From positions 1 to 20,000 of the forward strand of contig NW_027554297.1 in NCBI RefSeq assembly GCF_964340395.1: a stretch of 20,000 bases of DNA, given 5' to 3'. Below, piece by piece: positions 11,905 through 19,594 of the stretch. The position numbers were made by a program, and so were the translations under genes. Below the pieces are notes generated by a model. It searched no databases and was not told where the DNA came from. It was given only the letters and a program-made list of their open reading frames with translations. Within the stretch, counting starts at the first letter, position 1, and each line of letters opens with the position of its first letter. Source of the stretch: Glandiceps talaboti (Eukaryota > Hemichordata > Enteropneusta > Spengelidae).

Positions 11905-12365
11905 TGCCGGATAAAAGCACCAAATACGACATGAATGTTCCTAAGGATCTATTTATTGATTTGAGCATAGGAGTCCACCTGAATATTTGCATAAATCAGT
12001 AAAATTCAAAATAATCGCTATCAACCTTGAAAAATCATGTTTAAGCAAAATAACCAACTGAAAAACAATAATGTTGTCATGAATCATGCTTAAGATTAAT
12101 TTATTGATTTTATCCTGGAAGCTTTTTTTAGAATATATGTATTTATGTTCCAGGTATATGGATAACATTCCCAATGACATTATTACCATTGAAAACAGCT
12201 ATAATTATGGGAAATCATTTACATAAAGGTGCCAAATTTGGCATGATTGTTTCTCAGCACCTACTAATTGATTTTAGCTGGAAGCTCCTCTAAAAATTTG
12301 AATACATTTGCATATATCAGTCAAATTAAAAATGGCTGGCATCACAAAATTTAAAATTGAGAGAG
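11905..12365. repeat. Three diverged ~150-bp direct repeats
   Basis: A weakly conserved block recurs three times. Anchor words are TTATTGATTT (about 11953), TTATTGATTT (about 12101) and TAATTGATTT (about 12265), spaced by roughly 148 and 164 bp. Each is preceded by CATGAATGTT-, CATGAATCAT- or CATGATTGTT-like sequence. The first and third copies are the most similar: both continue into GAATATTTGCATAAATCAG or GAATACATTTGCATATATCAG and then an AAATTCAAAAT/AAATTAAAAAT run. No coding frame is convincing. It is probably an old tandem or mobile repeat of unknown family. Confidence 0.6.
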
Positions 12366-12644
12366 AAAACAAATCTTAGGAAGCAGAATCCAATGTTAAC
12401 GAGCCTTCACTATAAAAAGTAATGTGAAGTACGATTTGTGTTTCTGCATATCTGGGTTGGACCCCCAAAACTCTTTCAAAAAGATTACCTAAAAATATCA
12501 TAACTTATAACTCATGACTTATTTTTTCGCCCCCAATTCTTCCCAGAAATTGTGATCCTAGAAATTATTGGTATTCTGATAGTGACCCCAAACTCAGGAC
12601 TTTTTTTAGGGAATTATTTTGAAACTTATGAAAGGGTTTCAGAG
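12366..12644. other. Non-coding sequence, no feature recognised
   Basis: AT-rich sequence with several short runs of C and T. I see no conserved protein motif, tRNA or repeat edge. The open frame that continues through the poly-C tract to 12845 codes for a proline run produced by the homopolymer and is not a credible gene. Confidence 0.5.
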
Positions 12645-12666
12645 CCCCCCCCCCCCCCCCCCCCCC
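12645..12666. repeat. Poly-C tract (C22)
   Basis: Twenty-two consecutive cytosines. On the other strand this is a G22 run. Its exact length is likely to be unreliable in any assembly. Confidence 0.97.
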
Positions 12667-12785
12667 GAATCCTTTCTATTATTCTCCCATATAATCTGAT
12701 AATAGATATTATTGTATTCTCCCTTCCCTTCTCCACCCAAGAAAAAAATACTTCCCTACGAAAGTCCCACCTTTCAGCCTCCTAT

Positions 12786-12917
12786 AGTAGTATAAGAACT
12801 GATGGGAAGCCCACACTTCCAGGATACGATACTCTCAGACATTAACACTCAAGTCATGACATTCCATGTATTGTGTTTTCTAGCAAAGGTGCTGGTCCCA
12901 TCAGTTCTTATACTACT
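12786..12917. mobile_element. Perfect 22-bp inverted repeat, possible small MITE
   Basis: The left arm (12786-12807, starting AGTAGTATAAG) and the right arm (12896-12917, ending CTTATACTACT) are perfect reverse complements over 22 bp with an 88-bp spacer. The match stops sharply at both ends. A 132-bp element with 22-bp terminal inverted repeats would fit a MITE, but I see no clear target-site duplication. A structured RNA or a chance local inverted duplication is also possible. Confidence 0.6.
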
Positions 12918-13898
12918 CAAATTAAAGAGATGTTTTCATAATATAACGATTCTTGTGTTGGAAATTGTTGTCTAAGCTACTACCAGAATTGCAAACAAAT
13001 AGTAATTTTGGAAGTTCTTCATATTCACATGTAGACATGACAAGCAGAGATTGCTGTCATAGTTAGTTTCTGACGAAGAGCACAGTCATGCATAAAGTCA
13101 GAAGGTATCTTGGCATTTTATACATTCTCTTGAGAATTTACCAAGAAACTTGTGAAGTTATACAGTGTTTTTTCTTACAATTACTAGTTTTCCAAGACAG
13201 TAATATTCTTCCAGACGTTTCCAAAAGAGGTCTGACTTCTGAATTCTTCTTCCATCATACAATTCTTGTAACATTTGGCAAAATACCATTTTCAGTAATG
13301 GGCATTGTAGTTATGTTCTGACAAGAGCACTTTATTCTCATGATTGAGCTGTCAAATAACATGTTATTTTTCAGAACTAAGGATTTTTTTTTTAAATGTA
13401 GCAAAACATTTTGAATTTTCTGATTTATGCACATTTATATTCATGTTTATAGTTCTTTTCTTGGTCATTATCAAAAAACAGCTCACTGAAAACAAACATT
13501 TTTTGCTCTTAATTCACTATGATTTTTTTGCCAATTAAGCTAGTTCCTATGAAACACTCATTCCAATTTGATGTCTTTAAGTAAGATATTTCTCTGTAAC
13601 ATGGAATAACTAGTGTGTGTGTAAATAATACTTACGTCTAAAATTTATCTTATGATATTTGTTATGCTTAAAATATCATTGTACACGTTATGCTTGTAGT
13701 GTTCCATCTGCCTTTAAAATGATTTGACCATCAGTATTTTTTGTATCATTGATTCTACACACTCATAGTAATGTACATGTACCAGAAGGTTAATGGTTGA
13801 ATACAAGAATGACATGTTTGACATGTACTTGGTTTTATTGACAGAGGTTGCACCACAGAACAGTCTGAACTTTAGAAGGGTGTGGTGAAAACCAAATA
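12918..13898. other. Intron-like or intergenic AT-rich DNA, no gene seen
   Basis: The sequence is AT-rich with short T runs (for example 13384-13393). Open frames at 13088-13321 and 13344-13538 have phenylalanine- and isoleucine-rich translations typical of random AT-rich DNA and show no family motif. The stretch may be part of the first visible intron upstream of the ankyrin exon at 14340. Confidence 0.5.

Positions 13899-13946
<48 letters not shown>
13899..13946. repeat. (CAA)n microsatellite
   Basis: About 15 to 16 consecutive CAA/AAC triplets. On the minus strand they read as a cysteine run (TGT), which produces a meaningless open frame at 13835-14026. Confidence 0.96.
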
Positions 13947-14339
13947 AACATCACTATCGCAAATGTTTTAACAGATACATTATTATACCCAATGTTTTTT
14001 TCTGGTTCCAAACAATGTGATGTCATGTATATGACAGAATCTATTTTTTTAGAAGAACAAGTTCACTGTAACAATATGCGTTAAGAACCACACAGAACAT
14101 GGTACCGTGATTGACACATTTGACCATTTTGAACACAGTATGGCAAGGAATATTATTGAGGTGCATGTCTAGGAATGTTTGTGATTTTACCAAAAATATC
14201 ATCAATTCTTATAATGACATCTGACAGGTATTTTATCAAAATAAATACTTTTACAGTACACATTACATGTAATAAATACAAAGAACGTCAAATTTTAAAT
14301 ACATAGTTTTTTTCTATGTGAACATTAACCAATCTATAG
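13947..14339. other. Non-coding DNA upstream of the ankyrin exon
   Basis: AT-rich sequence ending in a weak pyrimidine tract (TTTTTTTCTATG near 14308) and the acceptor CTATAG just before 14340, so most of it is probably intron. No other exon is recognisable in it. Confidence 0.5.
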
Positions 14340-14404
14340 AAGGGCATTTGGATATCTGTAAATTGTTGCTGAAAGCTGGGGCCCAAGTAAATGCTGCTGA
14401 TGGA
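14340..14404 (+). CDS. Single exon encoding part of an ankyrin repeat (partial gene)
   Basis: The 65-bp block starts after an AG acceptor (14338-14339) and ends at a strong GTAAGT donor (14405-14410). Two bases complete a codon, then 21 codons follow, including GHLDICKLLLKAGAQVNA. This is the second half (about positions 13-33) of the 33-residue ankyrin repeat: the G-H turn, the L-L-L helix and the G-A-x-V-N-A loop. Ankyrin repeats are protein-binding scaffolds found in many unrelated proteins, so the parent gene cannot be named. The upstream intron would be phase 1 and the downstream one phase 0. I could not find the exon carrying the first half of the repeat (TPLHxAA-type) or a following one, so introns must be long or the exon is a stranded fragment. 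Codons are intact and the match is clean, which favours a live exon. Confidence 0.72.
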
Positions 14405-14410
14405 GTAAGT

Positions 14411-14880
14411 TGGTTTAGATGAACTAATATCTTATTTATCTACTCTGTGATGTGTAAACACATCCCAATGTGACGTCAATTGATTTTTTCAGAGAATATT
14501 TTTACTGTAATTTATCAACTTGATAAGGTAAGTACCGGCATATTTTCATTAAAAAATCAGCTCCCCTTACAAAAAGATTTTATAGATATTTTGTAGACTA
14601 CTATAGAAATTCTATAGAGTTATATTTTGACATGTTTTTGTAACAGACTAGAGATGTGATTAGCCTAGGGGATTACCCTTGTTTATTCAAAGTTAATTTA
14701 CAACTATATTCAAGCAATATGAACAGACATAAAAGAAAGTTCAGAAACACACAACTCACCACCATTGCATTGGTGGCTCACTTCTACTAGGACTGTTTGT
14801 GTGATTGGATGATACTTCTTTTCAATTAAAGCTTACAATTTGATATTAAGGCTGCTTTCACAAAAAATTGTTGGGGGAGA
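14411..14880. other. Probable intron, no further exon seen
   Basis: AT-rich sequence after the GTAAGT donor. It contains a short hairpin, CCACCA-TTGCAT-TGGTGG, near 14760-14777. No ankyrin-like or other conserved reading frame was recognised. Confidence 0.45.
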
Positions 14881-14987
14881 TTTTTTTTTTTTTTTTGGGG
14901 GGGGGGGGGGGGGCGGTTTCTCGAAAAAAATGTGCATAGCATGGGAGTGGTATCTGAAAAAATAATGTGGGTCAGGGGGGGGGGGGG
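14881..14987. repeat. T16-G17 homopolymer pair and a nearby G13 tract
   Basis: A run of 16 T passes directly into 17 G (14897-14913). A second run of 13 G occupies 14975-14987. Between and after them TATCTGAAAAAATAA and TACCTGAAAAATAAA look like two copies of a short word, so the two G tracts may be parts of a small duplicated unit. Confidence 0.85.
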
Positions 14988-15118
14988 TACCTGAAAAATA
15001 AATTGACTTCATGACTCCTCATACATTAGAAACTTAACCTTTCAATAGGTGGTCAGTTATTTTCAACCATAGTGTCAGATTCCAAAAGATAAGTTCTGTT
15101 TAATGACACTTGAAAGGT

Positions 15119-15300
15119 TCAATCCACACAATATGCTAGTTTGAAGAGATGTGCTTTCAATTTGTCCTAAAAAGTCTCCAGATTTGATGACTGACAAATT
15201 TCTTGTGGTAAGCCATTCCAAAGTTTGGAGTACAGTTTGAAAAATCACTGCTGCCATACGTCTTGTTGTTAAATGTTGTTGATCCTTCAAATTGCACATA
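15119..15300 (-). pseudogene. LINE reverse transcriptase C-terminus, decayed (CR1/Jockey-like)
   Basis: On the minus strand one frame reads KLWNGLPQEI ... NLETF-stop-DKLKAHLFKLAY and ends at TGA (15119-15121). This is the conserved end of the ORF2 protein of CR1/L2/Jockey-type LINEs, whose usual form is LWNxLP ... FKxxLKxHLF. Just upstream, in another frame, FNNKTYGSSDFS (about 15236-15271) fits the RYGDRSFS-like segment that normally precedes LWN, so a frameshift lies between the two near 15235. One internal stop (TAG) interrupts the FK position. Only the last ~60 codons are recognisable; the rest of the reverse transcriptase and the endonuclease are missing. It is a dead 5'-truncated insertion, as is usual for LINEs. 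Confidence 0.75.
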
Positions 15301-15609
15301 CAAAATAATATATCAACGTAAAAGTTGAATGGCACTTGCTGTTTTTGGTCCAAAAAATACCAGTATCTTAAAATGTGTAGCTTCAGAGTTGAACATATCC
15401 AGGACCAGAATTACTGTAAATTAGTCATTTCCTCTGCTATGAGCAAAAATCTGTTTCAACAACGATGTCATAATGCCTTTTGAGCAAAAGCCCTCCGATT
15501 CTAATGAATGTGTTGTGATAGTGCATGCAATCAGTGCATCTGTAATATGTTATTTCTCAGAGATGACATGTCCAATTTCTTTCAAACCTGCCAAAAATAT
15601 GACAGGTCA
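15301..15609. other. No recognised feature
   Basis: The first part may still belong to the LINE relic (minus strand), but no frame could be matched. The remainder, including a short open frame at 15473-15676, has no recognisable protein signature. Confidence 0.4.
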
Positions 15610-15887
15610 TATGGTACATACACACATCACTTTATTTGCAACATATGCAAATTTGATTGAATGGCAACCATATTAGTAGTTTAAAATCAATATTTATGAC
15701 ATAACTAAAAACTATCATACATAGAGACTCCATTCAAGTGTCTACCCCTTTTATTATCAGGTACAAGCTTTCTTTTAAGATATTGACCTTTCACCTTGAT
15801 AACCTTCAAGGTCAATTATCAAAATTCAGCCATTTATTGCTTTTTGCACAACTATCACTTTGTCATATTTATTTGTTTCCAGTTTCT
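15610..15887. repeat. Diverged direct repeat, copy 1 of 3
   Basis: This block shares with two later blocks an ordered set of words: AATGGCAACCATATT, AGACTCCATTCAAGTG, a GACCTTTC/GACCTTTGACC segment, and AATTATCAAAATTCAGCCATTT, which is followed by ACTATCACTTTGTC. The equivalents are at 16130-16360 and 16430-16755. It is followed at 15893 by the TTAA-bounded element. Family unknown. Confidence 0.6.
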
Positions 15888-15892
15888 TTTAA

Positions 15893-16097
15893 CCCCTTCA
15901 ATACTGAAAACATTCCTGCCAAAATTGTTCGGACAAAATTCTTGTTTTATGTAAGTTTTTGGCATATATCAACTTCATTTTAGACTGGAATTAAAGAAAT
16001 GTTAGTTTGTAATAAAGTAATACTATTGTAATTATGAAAATATGCATATAAATTGGGTCCCCATATTATTTAAAACTCGTCTCCAGTCATGAAAGGG
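15893..16097. mobile_element. TTAA-bounded inverted-repeat element, 205 bp
   Basis: The left end CCCCTTCAATACTG and the right end CCAGTCATGAAAGGG form an imperfect terminal inverted repeat; including the flanking bases about 19 of 24 positions pair. Both ends directly abut TTAA (15889-15892 and 16098-16101), the target duplicated by piggyBac- and Kolobok-type transposons. No reading frame of note lies inside, so it would be non-autonomous. A caution is that sequence similar to both ends also occurs in the repeat at 16430-16790 (TTTTAAACCATTTCTACA and GTCTCCATTCAGTGTCATAGGG). The ends may therefore belong to a larger repeat family rather than an independent insertion. Confidence 0.55.
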
Positions 16098-16129
16098 TTA
16101 AATTATGTCCATCATTAATATAGCAGAAG

Positions 16130-16360
16130 ACAAATATACACAAGGATAATTTTTATAGTGCTCATATAACTTTTTAATGAATGGTGGCCATATTTTGAGT
16201 AATAAATCAATATATTAAGTTGCATAACGTAAAAACTTCAATACAAAGAACATCCATTCAAGTGTGTAAGCCTATATAATCACTTGCAAGTTCTGTTGAA
16301 AGAAAGTGACCTTTGACCCTGACCTGTTAGTTGAATTATCAAAATCAAGCTGTGTTTTAC
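16130..16360. repeat. Diverged direct repeat, copy 2 of 3
   Basis: It contains AATGGTGGCCATATT, CATCCATTCAAGTGTG and GAATTATCAAAATCAAGC in the same order as the copy at 15610. Its centre is TGACCTTTGACCCTGACC at 16307-16324. It ends earlier than the other copies. Confidence 0.6.
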
Positions 16361-16429
16361 ATAGAGTCTGTAGCATGTATGTTTAAAAAATTGTAATGTA
16401 ATGTAGTACAAGAGTAGCAGAGAAATGAA

Positions 16430-16787
16430 GTGTGCATGCATTACTTTTGGTGTTTACATAACTTTTAATGAATATACATGGACAATCATGATTTACTGCA
16501 AAAGTCAAAAACTTTAATATGTGGAGACTCCATTCAACTTTAAGAGTCTATCCCTACATTACAATGTAGTTGGTGTAAACTTACTTTTCAGACCTCGACC
16601 TTTGACCATGAATTTTAATTTCCCATTCAATTACCAAAATCCAGTCATTTCCTTTATGTGATCGACACACACTTTAGTATCACTTTGTTGTCACTAATTT
16701 GTTTTAAACCATTTCTACATTCAATCACAGAGGTAAATATTTGTTGCAACTAATTCCTGTTAAAACATGTCTCCATTCAGTGTCATA
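16430..16787. repeat. Diverged direct repeat, copy 3 of 3
   Basis: It contains ACATAACTTTTAATGAATATACATGG, AGACTCCATTCAACTTTAAG, CGACCTTTGACCATG, and CAATTACCAAAATCCAGTCATTT followed by TATCACTTTGTTGTC. These correspond in order to the copy at 15610. The last part resembles the two ends of the TTAA element at 15893 with most of its middle missing. Confidence 0.55.
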
Positions 16788-16800
16788 GGGGGGGGGGGGG
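16788..16800. repeat. Poly-G tract (G13)
   Basis: Thirteen consecutive G residues, the fourth long G/C homopolymer between 12.6 and 16.8 kb. Confidence 0.95.
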
Positions 16801-16884
16801 TTACCTAATCAGTAATACATATTAACCAATACCTAAACTATATTAATTACACAATACACGATTGTTTCTCGCTTTACAATTATT

Positions 16885-17178
16885 ACCCCTAGCATGGATC
16901 TATAGCGACATAACGCCCCTTTATACTTCCTCAACTCCCTGGGGAGCATACATTCCATTACAGCCTTTATAAATGCACAGGTTTAAAGCATTCAAACTGC
17001 AACCTCTATCCTACCAGGTCCCCAATTATACAGCTGGGGTGACTGAAGCACATGCACGGTTCAAATCTTGCCCAAGGACTTTAGCCACTCAGAAACAAAC
17101 AGCAGCGATGGGGCTCAAACCTGCAACCTGCAGATTCAAAGCCAGTCACTTCTGTAAGACCCAATTCTCTCCTCACAA
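16885..17178 (-). mobile_element. tRNA-derived SINE-like repeat (minus strand)
   Basis: The block is GC-richer than its surroundings and contains CTTGCCCAAGGAC and GATGGGGCTCAAACCTGCAA. On the minus strand the latter gives GGTTTGAGCCC (17111-17121), close to the B box of tRNA genes (GGTTCGANTCC). Upstream on that strand comes GACTGGCTTTGAATCTGCAG, which resembles the anticodon region of tRNA-derived SINEs. The A box, expected around 17150-17170, is degenerate. The rest, down to ACCCCTAGCATGGATC at about 16885, would be the SINE body. The pattern of a directly preceding 'amount of goods' block with a tRNA-like head is familiar from dispersed repeats of marine invertebrates, from memory. An open frame at 16973-17182 on the plus strand is a by-product. 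Confidence 0.5.
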
Positions 17179-17904
17179 CTGACAATTCATTTACTATATG
17201 CCATACAGTTGTCAGCAGCAAACATGAGGGGAACTAACTGTACATTTGCTTTAGGTATATCCTGATGTCAAAAAGTGTTGTGAGGGAACATGTTGATGAC
17301 ACATCATTAATAACATGTAGAGGTAGTGAGTGAGGATACACAATTTACACTTGTTTTGTGGACAACTTTTAGAATTGTGAACTGAATGTCATCAGTTATA
17401 TGTTCTGACAAAGACATTCATCAAAATTGTACAATGTCTTAAGTTACAATAGAAACCAGTTAACCTAAAACAGAACAATGTGTGGTTCAACACAAAATCT
17501 TAGTATGCTACAAATTTATCATCTAGGATGTCAACATTTATACTAGAATTACTACATTTCATCATCTACAATGTAGTGAACGAAAGTGTTATCAACATTG
17601 CTACATGTTTTTTTGCATAGGTTACCAATGTCTTAGATTGTCAACATACATGGAGTAACAATATATACTTAGTTGGTGATGATCTGCTTAAATACTGGTA
17701 TCTCATAGAAAGAAATGTACCACAAGTAGTAATGTTGGTAGGATTTTTGCTGTGACTGACAGTGACATGTTGCAATATGAATAATATTTTTGTCAAGACA
17801 GAATGCTTTGTTTCAGGACAACTGGATTCTATTGTATATAGTTTTAAAAATTGAAATTCATTTAAATAAACATTATGGTGCTAAAGAACACTCATTAGAT
17901 CTTT
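17179..17904. other. AT-rich non-coding DNA, no feature recognised
   Basis: Unremarkable AT-rich sequence with scattered short words such as GTCAACATT and CTACAATGTAG (a small palindrome near 17567). I see no conserved frame, tRNA, repeat edge or splice-bounded exon. Confidence 0.45.
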
Positions 17905-17957
17905 TAGCACAACTGAACTGATAAGGTTCAATAGTGCTATAGGCATCACTATTTAAG

Positions 17958-17993
<36 letters not shown>

Positions 17994-18668
17994 AGTCTCT
18001 GTCTGTCTGTGTGTGTGTGTGTCTGTGTGTGTGTTTGTGTGTTTGTATGTGTAAACAACTTAAAGTCAAAAACTGCTGAACTGATTGCTATGATATTTGG
18101 TTTTTTAATTACCTTGGGTGTCTAGTTGGGAAATTGTTTAAGACAAAATGATCTCATTACCGCTGTGATTTGGGTAAAAAATGTGATTTTTGGTGAAAAA
18201 ACTTAAACTCAAAAAGTACTAGGCAGATAGGTCTAAAATTTGGTGGGAACATTCTTAAAGGTGGTTAGATTATTTATAAGAATTTTTCACATGGTGATTC
18301 CATCAATAATATTATGCAAATTAGGGCTAAAAATGTGTCTTTTTTCTATCAGATTAAGCTTAAATTTCATGGGAATGTAGGGATCTGCATATGCAGAAAT
18401 CTCAAGCACCGAAACTACTTGGTGAATTGGGTTAAAACATGTTGGGGATGTTTCTGGAGGTGTTATTCTGCAGTTATTGTTGATAACATTTTTTAAACAT
18501 TTGGCCCTAGCAACCATAACCACACCCTTAGCAACAGTGAAATAACAATGCATATTACAAAGATAACAACAGGGATGGTAGGTAAACAAATGCAGATTCA
18601 AAAAATGTATGCAAATATGCCTAGCAACCAGACCACGTCCATAGAAATGGCTAAATACAGTTGTGCTA
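17905..18668. mobile_element. Non-autonomous inverted-repeat element, copy 1 (764 bp)
   Basis: It is bounded by TAGCACAACTG (17905-17915) and its exact reverse complement CAGTTGTGCTA (18658-18668). If the outer TA is the target site, a Tc1/mariner-like arrangement would fit. The left end also folds on itself (TAGCACAACTGAAC with GTTCAATAGTGCTA, 12 of 14 paired). Inside, in order, are a GTCT/GT microsatellite, two ~140-bp sub-units with the words GGTGGGAACATTC and CATCAAT, TTGGGGATGTTTCTGG, and a CCCTAGCAACCATAACC ... CTAAATACAG end block. Some similarity to copy 2 continues about 30 bp past the right end (CCATTG and TATTTT), so the inverted repeats may be subterminal. No protein is encoded. 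Confidence 0.65.
17958..18051. repeat. (GTCT)n/(GT)n microsatellite
   Basis: About nine GTCT units, an interruption (GTCAGTCTCT), then mixed GTCT and GT/TTTGT repeats. It lies inside the inverted-repeat element at the place where the second copy carries a GT tract, so it belongs to the element. Confidence 0.93.
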
Positions 18669-19120
18669 CAATGCCATTGCTGCTATTTTTGACACCCCGA
18701 AGTATAATGAATCATGTGTATGTACGTAAACATCTATGTGTACATATATGTATAAGTGTGCACAGAATCAAATACAATTACAGTATTTGATGGTCCAGAC
18801 CATATATCACCACCCCAACGTTATTATAGCATACATATTTGATTACCCACAAATTAACAAGTGCAATCTCATTTGATAAGTTATTCAACAGATTTATACG
18901 TAGATATTGTTGATTGTTTTGATTAGAAAAAATAGAGCTAGTGTAGTTTTAATGTCAATAATCAGGAATTATATGAAGATTTGTTTGTGATCTGATGTTC
19001 ATAATGATTGCTGAAAAACCCTTTGTACATAACATAACTAATCCTGTATGGATGAGAAATGGGTATTTTGTTAGTATTTGTTTTAAAAAAAATGTACCAT
19101 CTTTTTAGCAAATCTTTTTT
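18669..19120. other. Spacer between the two element copies, no gene
   Basis: AT-rich DNA. The stretch at about 18716-18765 is rich in GTATGT/ACATATATGTAT words (alternating purine and pyrimidine). No conserved frame or repeat edge was recognised. Confidence 0.45.
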
Positions 19121-19166
19121 TAGCCCAACTGAGCTTCTTAGGTTCAGTAGTGCTACAGGCATGGCA

Positions 19167-19168
<2 letters not shown>

Positions 19169-19200
<32 letters not shown>
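19169..19200. repeat. (GT)16 microsatellite
   Basis: Sixteen GT dinucleotides within the second copy of the inverted-repeat element, at the position of the GTCT/GT tract of the first copy. Confidence 0.97.
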
Positions 19201-19204
<4 letters not shown>

Positions 19205-19541
19205 GGGCAGATTGGTGTCAAATTTGATGGGAACATTCGTAGTGTTGTTTAAACTAAGAATTGTTCATAACATGATGAGCTCATCAATGATGTGAAAATT
19301 AGGTCTAAAATGTGTATTTTTTGGTAAAAAATCTTTAATTCCAAAACGGCTGAGGATATTGGGCTGAAATTGATTGGAACATTCTTCAGTGTGTTTATAT
19401 TAAGAATTGGTCAAAACATGATGATTCCATCAATGATGTGAAAATTAGGTCTAAAAATGTCAATTTTGGTGAAAACTTACAAATGTATCTTGAAACTGAA
19501 ATTGCAAGGTGAATAAGTTGAAACTTAGTGGGGATGTTTCT

Positions 19542-19594
19542 GGAAATGTTATTCTTCAGTTATGGTTGAAAACATTATGAAGAATAACATTCCC
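19542..19594. repeat. 17-bp hairpin at an inversion junction
   Basis: GGAAATGTTATTCTTCA (19542-19558) and TGAAGAATAACATTCCC (19578-19594) pair at 16 of 17 positions with a 19-bp loop. The right arm lies where copy 2 of the element stops following copy 1, just before the inverted section at 19623. Confidence 0.8.

Noticed and set aside
12552-12845. 97-codon open frame with a proline run
   Set aside because: The proline run is the C22 homopolymer; there is no family motif or splice context, and the frame overlaps the left arm of an inverted repeat.
13088-13538. Two phenylalanine/isoleucine-rich open frames on the plus strand
   Set aside because: The composition is what random AT-rich DNA gives; no signal, motif or splice context supports them.
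13835-14026. Cysteine-rich small protein on the minus strand
   Set aside because: The cysteines are only the translation of the CAA microsatellite.
15075-15353. 92-codon open frame on the minus strand as a gene
   Set aside because: The conserved LINE signature is in the other two frames of the same strand; this frame is a shadow of it.
17111-17165. Functional tRNA gene
   Set aside because: Only a B-box-like word and a degenerate head are present; there is no cloverleaf with paired acceptor stem.
16973-17182. 69-codon open frame on the plus strand
   Set aside because: It runs antisense through the SINE-like repeat; such frames are common by-products of GC-richer repeat bodies.
17873-18058. 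Threonine/glutamine/histidine-rich small protein
   Set aside because: It is the translation of the GTCT/GT microsatellite inside a mobile element.
18287-18601. 104-codon open frame on the minus strand
   Set aside because: It lies wholly inside the inverted-repeat element, is not preserved in the second copy, and has no recognised motif.
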